64,000 nt of DNA from Mytilus edulis (lineage: Eukaryota > Mollusca > Bivalvia > Mytilida > Mytilidae), in contig NC_092350.1 in NCBI RefSeq assembly GCF_963676685.1, forward strand, positions 66,085,674-66,149,673. The letters run 5' to 3'. Below, in pieces: positions 11,901 to 26,000 of this stretch (positions within the stretch are counted from its first letter, which is position 1; every line of letters begins with the position of its first letter). The position numbers were made by a program, and so were the translations under genes. The notes under the pieces were generated by a model. It searched no databases. It had not been told where the DNA came from and saw only the letters and a list, made by a program, of their open reading frames with translations.

Positions 11901-13948
11901 TCGATAAATTTAAAGTTTTGATCTACTTAAGGTAGACGAGTGATGTTCTTTATTTTGGACATTCTGTTAAAGTACGTTCTCTCGTTTTATTATTTTTGTT
12001 TATTTAAATGAAATGCAAATTAAATGTCTTAAGTAGGAGTTCTGGTTGTAGATTAAAGGTGCAACATTATTATTAAACCGTACCGGGGTCTACATGTACC
12101 CCGCATGTATTTATTGTATCAATTTTTTTCTTTTTGTACTATTACTATTTTCATATTACCGACTTTTGACTCAATCATGTCCATTGAACAATAAAATAAT
12201 TGCACTTTTATTTCAAGATTAATGGACAAATTGATCGTATAGAAAGGACAAACAATATTTACATCTGATATATTGTAAACAAACATGTCTTTTGATTTCA
12301 TTGTATGCAAAATTTAAACTGTTTATTCCTGAATATAAGCGTTGTCATATGAACTGATATAAATATTTCTTCATTATGAATTTGTACATATATTAAACTT
12401 GTTTTTTGAGCATTCTTTGAAATTTTCATTTTCTTGGGTGATCCTAACCTGGTCAGGGAGACAGTTTTTTTATCATTTTGGGTAATTACAATGACTTTTA
12501 AATCCGCCAGAAGACTTAGAAATGTGACAGGTTTACCATCTGATACCTTAAATTGAATGCTTAAATCTAAATGCCAACTACATTTTTTTCAACTGAACCA
12601 CTTTCATTTTTTTTTTTCAATAAATCAATAATACAAATAAACCTCATTTACTCGACTCTGTCTGTCATTATTGGTTTTTAGTCTGACCTTGTATGCACGG
12701 ATCGGACGGATACGTATATAATAATTTGTTTTATGTATCACAGCATTTGCATGCGATAAACGCGGACCTCTACGAAGACACCTTTACTCGTTAATTTGTA
12801 ATCAACTTGGTCGCAATAACACATAAAAAAATATATAAATTATGTTTCCATATTTATATTCCTTCATTATTGGTTATCTTATTCTTCTGTCAAATAAATG
12901 ATGGAGATTTGTCACAATGCAATTATAGCAAATGTTTATGATATAGGATTTGCACAACCAGGAGAAGTAATGTAATAATGTGTAGAACTGTATACATCGA
13001 GACGATGTACACTTTTTAAATAAATCAAACATAAGTCAATGCACTTAACTTATCATCAAAAGATAACAACCAAACAAATAGATTGTTCGTATGAATACAT
13101 TTTACGTATCATCCATCGATAATCCCCAAACACATAGATCGTTCGTATGAATTTTGAATAATATCTTTGTACATTGTAAACTTCTTTTTGAATTTTCTAT
13201 GTTGTTTCTGTAATGCTCCTTGTATATTCAGTTCAATTTAATTGATATGTTTGGCCAATTAAACTCGATGCTTCTCGTTTATTTGTAAACTATACGCATT
13301 GCATCTCTTCGTCCTTGTATATAACGTCAACATATAATATTGTCACCATTATCCTTTTTACTGCATTAAACTATGTCGTTTTTCAAAAACACCCTACTTG
13401 TTAAATGCTGCGACACCCTTTTCTCTCTTTAAATAAGATAATTTGACATAAGCTTTCAAACAAATGACATGCAATAGATAGGGTTGTCATATTCTATATT
13501 TTCTGCATAACACCTATTTGATAGAGAAGATGAAATATTGACAGCAAAGTTAGTACATTTACTAATATTAAAGGAAACAAAAATTCCGACTACATGTATT
13601 GTCCTAACAAATATAAAGTGGAAAGTTCGTTTCTAATGGTTATTCGATTCGAAGAACACATCTTGACTGAACATCATCTGATTTGGAAGACATTTTTGTT
13701 AAATTTAAGCAGCCTAATATTGGCGGAATGAAACTTTTCAGATCCAATACATATCAGAAAACAAAACCATTATTAAACAGTTAATTTATAATTATGACAA
13801 TATCACATAAATATCAACGATAACTCATGTCACCACAAATTGATAGAAAAAAAGGAATGTTGATTCGTAGTACAAAACTTTTCATATCAATTACATATGT
13901 GCATCTTAGTAAAAACAAAGCCATTATTTCAGTTATCATCACATTTAT
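8996..13948. other. Intergenic region between the two minus-strand genes
   Basis: It contains a (CAAAAAAACACA)n microsatellite at about 9303-9350 and two or three very diverged ~185-bp repeats with GGTACTC...GGAAAT (about 9870-10300). A run of about 23 A lies near 11230. A weak tRNA-like stretch is on the minus strand near 11310-11400 (GAGTTCGAAAC resembles a B box). A fragment related to the 5.8-kb transposon arm lies at 12694-12835. The PLA2 promoter should lie just above 9000, but no core element is recognisable. Confidence 0.5.
12694..12835 (+). repeat. Fragment related to the left arm of the 5.8-kb transposon
   Basis: TGCACGGATCGGACGGATAC and, farther on, AACGCGGACCTCTACGAAGA are shared with 27709-27850, the inner left arm of the element at 27519-33306. 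The middle differs, and no terminal inverted repeat is present here. It is a relic or a second member of the family. Confidence 0.65.
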
Positions 13949-14038
13949 TTACATCCAATCAACGGTGTACATTAAACCAGATGCGGGAGCTGTTACATTG
14001 TGAACCATCATGTTACGAGAACATGACTGAGACATCAT
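13949..14038 (-). CDS. Multi-EGF gene, last coding exon
   Basis: The acceptor TTATTATTGCAG is followed by 90 nt in phase 0: 29 residues (MMSQSCSRNMMVHNV...VDWM) and TAA. With the preceding exon it gives VIE|MMSQ, which matches the hydrophobic-x-hydrophobic-M-D-Q pattern I recall from the BPSL0067 family, with Ser in place of Asp. An AATAAA overlaps the stop (13949-13944), but that close position makes its use doubtful. Confidence 0.7.
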   Translation of the reverse strand: MMSQSCSRNMMVHNVTAPASGLMYTVDWM

Positions 14039-17000
14039 CTGCAATAATAAATGCATATGTATCAAAAAAAAATCAAATATAGCAAAAGCATAATATGTAA
14101 CTAAAAAAGAATAGTAGATACACATATACATGTATTTTAAATGTAATTGAGGTTTAAAAAAGATCAAATTATATTCCAAGAAAAGAAACGAACAGACGAC
14201 CTAACAATAAAGACATTAACAAACGATACCAATGTTATTCTGTAAAATCCTTCGTCGGGTGATTTCGAAATCAAAGGTTTGTCAAATCAAAATATGTAAG
14301 GTGTTGAATTAAAAAAAAAAGCATGTAAAGTTCTATAATAGTAAATATACTTAAGAATTATGCAATCCAATCGCATTATGTATTTTATGAAATGCTTGTG
14401 ACCATTTGTTTTCTTTGCGTATGAAAACGGATGGAAAAAATATGATACTGAGAACAATAAAGAAGGCACAAGCAAACAAACTTTTTTCTAAATACTTCCA
14501 GTATGTTGGTGTGTCAATTGCAATAATGCTGCGTCACCGAACACATTTAACATGTTTGGATAATTCACTAAAATGTATAAAATGTAAAATTAATACCTAA
14601 TGAAAGTATATGAAGTGAAGTATTAAAAACCATATGTAGTGGGTAGTAAAACACGTACCTCAATGACATCATTTTGGCAGGATACTAAAATACCAATGAT
14701 ATCACTGAATCCATGACCTGTCCATTCAGCAATGGGTATATCATGTTTCAATTGACTGCAATGACTGTTCACCTTTAGTTGTATTATAAATTAAGGTACA
14801 TACGATAATACATTTTATGGAAAAAATAAAATAAAAATTAAACATATACACCATGTCTCGCTTGCCTTTAATAATGATATTAGCAAATCAATATCTTGCG
14901 ATGATATCTTTACTAGTAAGACTGTTTTACGTCTTTTAATAGTTCAGTTGAAACAAAATAGAATCTACATAGTACATATATAACGATCACATTTAAGAAA
15001 GAAAGCTTCAGTTTAAAATGGTGGGTCAAATAGTTAGTTTCTCACTGATAAGTATAGGGTAAACAATTAAGACATGAATACAATTTACTGAGGTTAAAAT
15101 TAACTATTGCAAACAGTTGCTAGTAATGTAAGGAGTATAATATAATGCATCCTTTGATTGTCAATGACAGTTTCTTACAGATATATAGAATCAAGGTGAT
15201 TGACAGGAAACATGTATGTACGAATGCAAACAAAAATGTCGTATTCATTAAAAAGGCGTGAACATGTATTCCTCAGAAATACAATTACATCGAAACATTT
15301 CGGTAATCTTCCGGATGTATCTGTCAACTAGCAGAGTTGGTATCGGAATGTTGACCTTAATATTTTAAAAGCTATATTTTAATAGTTTTTTGTCATATTC
15401 TATACTAGTTTTAAATGAAGCCAAAAGCATATTCCTAGTTTCCCTTTGCGTCGATATTTAGATGTTACTTATACAATGTAGCACTTCGGCGTTGACATGA
15501 ATATCAAGTATATGGTCATTTCTATATATTAACTGTTTGAAAAAGTTTAACTTATTCGAAATACTAAGGATTTTCTTATCCCTAGCATCGATTACCTTAG
15601 TCGTATTTGGCACAACTTTTTGGAATTTTGATTCCTCAATACTCTTCAACTTTATACGTGTTTGGCTTTCTAACTATTTTGATCTGAGCGTCACTGATGA
15701 GTCTTATGAAGACGAAACGCGCGTCTGGCGTATCAAATTATAAGCCTGGTACCTTTGATATCTATTATAACGTTTCCAAACAATTTAAGATTAATTTTCT
15801 GTGTTTACATGGGACGATATTTGAAAATGCCTTTTCACTGTAAATTACACCACAAAAGATTTTAATGAAAGCAGAACTTGCAGATGGTCATAAACTCATC
15901 TAAGTTACAACATATGAGTATGTGTTTTTATCAGTAATTTGCATTACGCTCGTTGATGTTTATTTTATTTTCGATTTTTCAGTTTGTTTTCGATTTTTGA
16001 GTTTGAATGTCCCTCTCGTATCGTTCTCCCCTTTCTTAATAATCATATCAGGGTAAAGTTGATATTGCTATTCAAAGATATTAACCATACTTATTAATTT
16101 TAAAGACTATAAGCATTTACCGTTTGGTTTGTTTTTGACATCGGAATGTTGCGTAAGCTGTAGTCAGTTTACAAAGTAGCATTGGTAAACTTAAGCGACA
16201 GTACTTCGCTATGTTTACCGATGTTCAAATATGTCGAAAAACTTAAAATATCAAAAACAAAGACCTACAAAATGTAAATCCCTTTAAGAATTATTTAATG
16301 TTAATGTGTTATGTTAAAACAAATACATTTATGGTTTCAGTCATTCACGTTTTAAAGGACAAGAGTTGAAATAATATACATTTCATATCACGAAATGACA
16401 AGCCACATGCACGAGGAAGAGATCAAAATAAAAACCTGTAATCCTTTTTTCCATTTTGAAAATACTGGAGCTTGGCAATGTTTGAGGATTACCGCATCAG
16501 ACGATTTACCACCACATGCGTTTGCGTTTTGCATTGTCACAGTTTTGCCTGCAGCTAAATCCATAAGTAGTCCCATTTTATCACAGACATGATCTGAAAT
16601 ATATATTTATTCGCGTGATTGACATAGGTTTACATATCGATAATATTACAAATTTGTAAATGTACAAGTCGATCTACACTTGACACTTGACAGTTCAGTT
16701 TTATTTTTATTAGTTTTCTACAACAAGGGACACTTATCTGCAACAAGTCATGAGTTTAACATGTGCTTTTCGTTAGTTCTGTTTGGCGTTGTTGTCAGTT
16801 TTTTTAACTGAAATATAATGAAACTATTTATATATATTGACATGATTAAAATTAACATGAACATTTGAAATTATGCTCAAGTATCTAGTATATCGCTTAC
16901 ATTTTTTTATTAATCGTAAATAATTATTTTGTCGTTTTAAATTGAACATTTCGATTTTCAACCTACAGATGGCTGCGGTATCTAACCTGTACAAAAGTTA

Positions 17001-20000
17001 ACTTGGAGCAGACTTGTTGAATGCTTTCTAAGTTAACTGGAGAAATTTTAAACAGACCAGCAAGTTAACTTCGTTGTTGGCAGACCAAACCTACGGTCTG
17101 CTTTTCTAGGACTGCTGCAGACCTATTGACCTATTGACAGGTCTGCTCCAGACTAGACTTGTGGACAAGTCTGCTTTTGACCAGTTCTGAGGACAGGTTT
17201 GCCCCAGACCAGACCTGTGGACAGGTCTGCTCCTGACCAGACATGTGGACAGGTTTGCTTCTTACCAGACCTGTGGACAAGTCTGCTATTGACCACATCT
17301 GATGACAGGTCTGCTTATTACAGATGACCGTGTTTAAGACTTTTCATATCAGACTTGAATTTAAAATATGTAAACAATAATCGCATTGATCACCCCTAGT
17401 TTTTGGTGGGGTTCGTGTTGTTTATTCTTTAGTTTTCTATGTTGTGTCATGTGTTCTATTGTATAAAAAAAATCTTTTTCTCATGTCATAGATTCTTATA
17501 TCATACATTAAACAATAGCTATAAAATCACATACAGCTTTCATACAATAAATGGAATTTGTTTTTTTAGTTAGAAGGCGGATAGAAAGGTGATCCAACGC
17601 ATCGGAACAATATCCTTATATCATGGGATTTCAACATCATTGTCGACGTTGCTTCGTTCCCCATTTTTTACAGTCTCTTCATAAATTTTACTTAATGCAT
17701 AACATGGATATTTCATCGTAATTCACCTTGTTTGCATTGGATTTACGATTCTGTTTTCGACAAAATATTCTAACGATAATTGCACAGTGTCCGGATTCAA
17801 AAGGTGTTGTATAAATATAAACAATCTCGTCAATTTCGTCAGAGTGTGTATTTGCCGATTATAAATGATATATGGGACGTCCGAAATATATACTCCGATT
17901 ACTAGTTGTGCACATGAATGAAATAGTTGACACTTGAAGTTTAGCTACAAACAAAATCAATCAACCGACATTATATATCAACAGTATACTATTCCCAGAA
18001 GAGAACCTCATATATTTTTGTTTTTAAATGAATTCAAACATGTCAGTGTTGGTACTTGGATAATGCGGCGAAAACATGTAGTTTTCTTTTATGTTATACA
18101 TACCATCTTGAACTACATAAATGTAATAACTTTAGCGGCGGTTCAATATTATGAATATAGAGATGAAATGCTGACACTCTAAATTCAGGCGGAAAAGATT
18201 TTTCATTCAATTATTCCAATATTGCTTTCATTTGAATTATACAGTCCATCCTGACATAAAAAATATTGCCGAATTGCCATGCGGTTATATGGATTTACAT
18301 AATAAAGTGCAAATATGGTCAGTTTAGGTTGATGCAGTCACATTTTCTCGTTATAGGAGTCATCGTGAGGTTTCAAAACTACTGAAAATTTATTACGTAT
18401 CAATATATTGAAAAAAAGAGGACATGCTGGCACTTTAAATCTATGTGGACACATTTTTGTAGTTATTTCGTTCCAATATTTCTTGCATTTGTATTATGCA
18501 TTTAATCCTGACATAAAAATATTGCTGATTTACTATGCCGCTATATAGATTTATAAAATGAAGTGCAAATATGGTCAGTTTTGGTTGATACGGTCAAATA
18601 ATTTTGTTATAGAAGTCAGCCTGAGGTATCACAACTACTGAAAATTTGTTGTGAGACAGTATGTTGAATAAAAAAGAGGACATGCTGGCACTCTGAATTT
18701 ATGCGGACAAGTTTTTGTAGTTATTGTATTCCAACATTGCTTTCATTTGTAGGGCTATATAGATTTACAAAATAAAGTGCAAAGATGGTCAGTTTTGGTT
18801 GATGCGGTCAAAAATTAAAGAGTAAAGAAACAGTTGCGCATTATCCTTTTTAAATCATTGATAACTCGGGATCTATATTTTCTATTATTCAAAACCTAAC
18901 CTATATTATCCAACTTCAAAACATGCATCATACTTTACAAAGAGGGGCCTCGATGACCAAATAATATTGTAGTCGAACTACTGTATCATTAGTATGTCAA
19001 CACTGAGGTTGTGAGTTAGAATCCGGTACGTGGCTGGTTCGACCCGAATCTTAATTAACAAGGACTTTCCGTTTCCTACCAAAGGTTTGCGGTTCTCTCC
19101 GCTTATTTAGGCTTCATTAACCAATAAAAACTGCCCGCCACAAAATAATGCTGAGAGATGCGCCAGCGCGAATCAAACAATCAATCATTACATTAAAGAA
19201 ATGTAGCCTCAGTCCACAAATATATAGATTGAAATACAAAATGGTTGCAAAAATTAACACAAGAACCATGATAGAGAATACATGTACAAGATGTATGAGA
19301 TAACATTGACAAGAATCATAAGGTTCGAAAAATAAGACCACTAAAATGGAGATTTGAAGATTTGATAAGAAAATAAAGTTATAGTGGTGGACACCGACGT
19401 GATACTATGCCGCATAAACAAATTTGAAATCCGATAGTTTAACAATACTGGTATAAAATCTACAAATTATTCTATTCGAATACTAACTAGATTAATTTGC
19501 GGTTAAATAATGACTTTTGCCTATTTAGAAGAATATACCATTGTTCGCTTTTCATAACTTTGCACTCCAAATTCTAATGTTGTTAGATCAACATAGACTT
19601 GTTATTGAAAAACGACATCTTACACATATTACATATAAGCCTCCGATGATTTTAACATTCAGAATTAAATCATGAAGGATATAGAAATAAAAAAATAAGA
19701 TATATACAAAAATGATGTATCTTACCTTTGGTTGTTGGTTGAGATTTAAAAGGCAAAATTGCTGAAATTGTATACAACAGTTTTCAATCATTTGGTTCCA
19801 TGTTTGGACAACACCATACAGTTATGACAAATAAATGAATTGCAGAAGAATGAGAACAAATCGGAAAAGTAGCATGTATTGTTAGTGCAAACACAATAAT
19901 AGCAATATGAACAATTTGAATGGAAAAATCACATTATTTAAATTCAATACCGTTTACCATTTGATATGTTACATTCCAACTTACCATCTATTTGTATCTA

Positions 20001-23000
20001 AAACATATTTTTCGGTACGCGCCTTTTTAAAATGTCTTTTAACAAATGTTAAATGCATACAACACTTATTTTTGGACGATTTACAGCTTTGACGTCAATG
20101 TTCATGATGTTTGATATTGATGTTTATGCGTTTGCATGTTTATAGTGACTATTTGTAAAACCCGAGTCTTAAATATCAGACAATTTTCTGTGTAAAATTG
20201 TCAATATGAAATACATCAAACCAATGTTATCGTATATCGTCCCCCCATATATTTCAGATTTTAAATGTATTAAAATAAAACTACAAGTATAGAGCGTTGT
20301 GTCCTTTTAAAATAGCAACAAGGCGTCATATCCTTATGATAAGCACAAACATTGCATATTTTAATATAAAGTAGTGTTTTAATGCAGATGATGATTTCGT
20401 TACACATAAAGGTCATATTTACAGACAAGTAGAGCTTGTAAATGCCTGTACAGAATGGTTTTTCATGTGTAACTCCGGTTATTTTGATTTTTGTTCAACG
20501 CCAATGAATTTATATGGAATTTAATACATGTTATTTACCTTGTTGATTGGGGGATTTAAACATATCCTTAGGGTTAATAAGGCGTTAGCAATCTTTAAAA
20601 AAAGCTACATAACTGTTTTAAATCAAGGACTTAATTTGGGCATACTTACGACCTGTTCCAACGATTGGCTGTTTTGTTGCAGCTGTTAAATGGGAAACTA
20701 TAGTATATGAATGGTTAATGCCAACATCAAAATAAAATCTAAAGGAATTGTGTCTAGTTTGTTTTAATAATTAAAACGTCATGTGTATTTCGTTTCTTCT
20801 ATAAGATTCTTTCGTCATTTTAATGAAAAAAATCAAACAGTCAAACATTTTCATAAACAAGAAATATACATTGTAAATTCTCTTTTCCAATTCAAACACT
20901 TTAATTATGTTAATGCATAAAGATAACAAGATTTTACAGGAATCAGTGAATTATTCCTGTGGGCTTTTTTTTTTGCTTCCAAAAACAGATTCCAAATTGT
21001 TTGCAACATGGTTTATTACATTATTTATACGATATCAAAAGATTATTGCTTAAACGTGCTTTTGGGTGTTTTTTTAAATTTATTGTTTCCTTCTAAAAGA
21101 CTACGTACATGTACATAAAGCGTCAATCTATAGTTGAATATATTATTCAGATCGTGACAGTTTTAAGAATGTCGTTTAACAGTGCATAAATAAACTCATC
21201 ATAGATACCAGGATTAAAATTTTGTATTTGCGCCAGACGCGCGTTTCGTCTACAAAAGACTCATCAGTGACGCTCGAATAAAAAAAGGTTAAAAAGGCCA
21301 AATAAAGTACGATGTTGAAGAGCATTGAGGACCAAAAAGTCCTAAAACTTTTGCCAAATACAGCTAAGGTAATCTATTCCTGAGGTAGAAAAGCCTTAGT
21401 ATTTCAAAAATTCAAACTTTTGTAAACAGTTAATTTTTAATTATGACCATATCAATGATAATTCATGTCAACACAGAAGTGCTAACTACTGAGCTGGTGA
21501 TACCCTCGGGGAATAAAAACTCCACCAGCAGTGGCATCGACCCAGTGGATGTAATAAACTGGTCATAATACTTGATATCATACTAATGTAACAGTGTACG
21601 ACACGGCAGGCACTCAGCAATCTCAGTTTTAGCTCATTATCTACCTATTGAATTGAAAATCCCCTATTGCATGCATTGCAAGCAAAAACAGCATAGATCC
21701 GAACTTGCTTATCGGAATGACAGTGAATATTTCGTGTTACCTGTTTGACAATTGGTACCGGAAAACCCTGAGTGACATTGGCAAATGTGTCCTCCCACTC
21801 CATTATAACAGTCACCATGTCCGTGGCAAGGATTATAACTACAATCTAAATCAAATGTAAGCAAATTGTAAGTTGAATTTAAAATAACAGAAGTTGTATT
21901 ATATCTAGTTTAAAATTATGTTTGATCTACTGTCTACATTTGTTTGTGTGTGTATTATTATTTCATACTCAATTACGTTGTCTATTTTTTTAATTTGATA
22001 ATATATAAAACAAGCCTTTTATTTATTGCACAGTAAAATTTTGAGATAGCAGTTTAATCTAGACAGAAACCTTTCAGACTATTTATGTGCAGTTGTAAGC
22101 ATCAGGCTAACAAAAATCGTAACGTGTTTTCATTGCTCTACCATAATATGATATTTTAACTTGACTTTCCTCTTAGTGTTTCATATACATATTTGACGAT
22201 TTAAGTCAACGAAAGCCTTTAATCCATAGTGTATTCTATGGTAAAATTGAGATTTTCATAAACTTTGTGAATGCCCTTATGACATTACAGAATATTGGCG
22301 TCACAGATCATAACAAATTCATCTTAGTGAATTAATTTACCGTATTGCTTACTGCGAATAATATTGTTATTCCTGTCATCCCTTTTGTTTGTATAATTTG
22401 TGTGCTTTACTACCGACAAAAAAAATATCAAACAATATAAATAGATATAGGAAGATGTGGTGTGAGTGCCAATGAGACAACTCTCCATCCAAATAACAAT
22501 TTAAAAAAAAAGTAAACCATTATAGGTCAATTTACGGCCTTCAACACGGAGCCTTTGCTCACACCGAACAACAAACTATAAAGGGCCCCAAAATTACCAG
22601 TGTAAAACCATTCAAACGGGAAAACCAACGGTCTAATCTATATCAAATAATAAAAACTAGAAACGAGTACACATGTTGTTGTTAAAAGTTGGTCAATTCG
22701 ATCAGAACTGTATCAATGCATACTGTTGGTGTTATTGGTTGGTATAGACTGTGATACGTGCTTTTATTTTTTTTGGCTAAATCATGTAAATTTTGTTTTC
22801 ATTTTTGTATATTTTATATGACATTTGCTTCATAAATCATGTTAAAACTTCAAAAGTTCTGCTGGTCAAAGTAAATGCTGACAATTGAATTTCAAAAGAA
22901 AGGCTAAAGTAAACAAAACATGCAAAAGGACGTTCAAACTCATAAGTCAAAAATAGACCATGGCTCAAAAAGAAAAAAAAACTCGAAAACAAAAGTATAC

Positions 23001-26000
23001 TTGAAACATCATAGAAAACAAAAGAATGAGCAACTCAAACCCAAACAAAACATTTCAATGATCCGTAAAGGCAGCAAGATCCAAATGAACCTTATTGTTT
23101 TACTGATAATGTCAAATGTGTAATCTAGTATCAACGGGTTCATTTTAAGTTCAATTTGAAAGTTAAAAAAAAGGTATACGGGATCTCAATTTAAAATAAA
23201 ACCAATATAGAAATCAATGTACGGCCTTCAACACGTAGCCTTTGCTCACACCGAACAACAAGCTATAAAGGGCCCTAAAATTACAACTGTAAAACCATTC
23301 AAACGGGAAAACCAACGTTCTAATCTATATAAAAAAACGAGAAACACGTATAAATTACACAAACAAACGACAACTACTGTACATCAGAATGCATGTTTGA
23401 ATGTAATGACGAGATGTCATCCTTTTCAATATAGTTACTAGAATCTACCAACGAATGTACTCCATGTGTATTTGAACAGATATCCAAGGAGCAACAACAC
23501 TTTATATAGAATCATGAACACCCTGTCAAATCAAGGAAATCCACGAACAGCTACAAATCCTGACAGAAACTAACGATTCAGCAGCACGACCCCCCCCCAC
23601 TAAACATCAAATTGAAATTCGGTTCTTGGGAACACTTAGCAGTTTCTTTTCCACTAGTTGTAACAGATGTGTTACTCATGATACCAATACTAGCATGTTT
23701 GATCCCAGCAGCTAACATCATTAACCCCGACTCATTTTGTCCCAAGTTACTTGTCATTCAGTGTTGTCATTTATTTCTTTAGATCATCTATTATTTCGTA
23801 TTTTACATAAATCAGGCTGATAGTTTTCTCGTTTGAATTGTTTTACATTTGTCATTTCGGAGTCTTTACTAGATGACTATGCAGTAGTGAATTACTCGTT
23901 GTCGATGGCCGTTCGACGACCTATAATTGTTAATTCTATGTCATTGTGTCTTTGGTGGACAGTTGTCTCAATGGCAAGTATGCCATAACATCTTATTTCT
24001 AAAGATGATTTGCATACTTACGATCAATAACTGAAAATAAAAAAATAAAGTACTTGTATGAGAAATCTACAAAAATGTGAAACAATCATAGAATAAGATA
24101 ACAAGAAAACACACGCTGAAATGTCTCGCCTGCCTAAATTATCTGAATCGAACTTATGTTGATAGTCCTTAATATAAAGATTTTACTGCAAGTATCACAT
24201 AAACGTAATATTTTCAATGATCCATGGAAATATGGTCGATGTCAGGTAATGTCAGGTCAATAAGCCATCATACACGAAATACAGGTACTCATTAAAGTCA
24301 TATCACACACACCATATAAAGTTGTTATAGTTGCTCATGTTGAATATCAATACTGAAAAACTGACCTTATGTCATAAACTGAACACTAACCATTTTGCTA
24401 ACTAATGAACCATAAAAATAAGGTCAAGGTCAGATAAACCCTGTCGGACAACAAGTACACCATGCAGTCATTCCATACACCAAATGTAGGTTACCTATTG
24501 CCCAAAGTGTCTAAGATACAACTCAGCCTTGAAAAATTCACATTGACTAATGAACCAAGAAAATGAGGTCAAGGTTTCAGATTAATCCTGCCAGAAAAAA
24601 AACATGAGAACCTTGTAATCACAATCACTCAACATTCACCATTGAACTAGGAAAATCAGTTCAAGGACAGATGAAACATGTCAGCTTGACTACAATTTTC
24701 AATCATTCCACACATCAAATTTAGTGGCCTATGGCATAAACTATCCAATGTTGCTTTCATTTGAATTATACCGTCCATCCTGACATAAAAAAATATTGCT
24801 GATTTGCTATGCGGTTATATAGATTTACTAAATAAAGTGCAAATATGGTCAGTTTAGGTTGATGCGGTCAAATTTTCTTGTTATAGGAGTCATCCTGAGG
24901 TATCAAAAGTACTGAAATTTATTACGTAACAATATATTGAACAAGGAGGACATACTGGCATTTTAAATTTATGTGGACAAATTTTTGTAGTTTTTGTGTT
25001 CCAATATTGCTGCCATTTGTATTATACATTTAATCCTGACATAAAAATATTGCTGATTTACTATGCGGCTATATAGATTTACAAAATGAAGTGCAAATAT
25101 GGTCAGTTTTGGTTGATACGGTCAAATAATTTTGTTATAGAAGTCAGCCTGAGGTATCAAAACTATTGATAATTTGTTGTGAAACAATGTGTTGAATAAA
25201 AGGAGGACATGCTGGCACTCTGAATTTATGCGGACAAGTTTTTGTAGTTATTGTGTTCCAACATTACTTTCATTTGTACGGCTATATAGATTTACAAAAT
25301 AAAGTGCAAATATGGTCAGTTTTGATTGATGTGGTCAAAAATTAAAGAGTACAGAAACAGTTGCGCATTATCCTTTTTAAATCATTGATAACTCGGGATC
25401 TATATTTTCTATTATACATAACCTACCCTATACCATCCAACTTCAAAACATGCATCATACGTTACAAAGAGGGGCCTCGGTGACCAAATAATCTTGTAGT
25501 CGAACTACTGTATCACTAGTATGTCAACACTGCGGTTGTGAGTTAGAATCCGGTACGTGGCTGGTTCGACCCGAATCTTAATAAACAAGGACTTTCCGTT
25601 TTCCTACCAAAGGTTTGCGGTTCTCTCCGCTTATTTAGGCTTCATTAACCAATAAAAACTGCCCGCCACAAAATAGTGCTGAGAGTTGCGCCAGCGCTAA
25701 TCAAACAATCAATTATTACATTAAAGAAATGTAGCCTCAGTCCACAAATATATAGATTGAAATACAAAATGGTTGCAAAAATGAACACAAGAACCATGAT
25801 AGAGAATACATGTACAAGATGTATGAGATAACATTGACAAGAATCATAAGGTTCGAAAAATAAGATGACTAAAATGGAGATTTGAAGATTTGATAAGAAA
25901 ATAAAGTTATAGTGGTAGACACCGACGTGATACTATGCCGCATAAACAAATTTGAAATCCGATAGTTTAACAATACTGGTATAAAATCTACGAATTATTC

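Larger units (their letters stand above)
16594..19725. other. Intron before the C-terminal domain
   Basis: It contains the palindromic 28-bp repeat (17080-17320), a fragment of a mussel repeat starting GTTCGTGTTGTTTATTC (17405-17490, recurring at 47043), the 257-bp tandem repeat (18205-18800) and a tRNA-derived SINE (18940-19190). Confidence 0.5.

Noticed and set aside
18940..19190. Possible tRNA gene (box B-like GTTCGAATCC in the third copy)
   Set aside because: No complete cloverleaf was found, and a SINE-type tail with (TCAA)n follows. All copies sit in duplicated blocks.
22920..23441. Basic Lys/Gln-rich open frames
   Set aside because: They lie in or between copies of a common mussel repeat and have no splice context or similarity.
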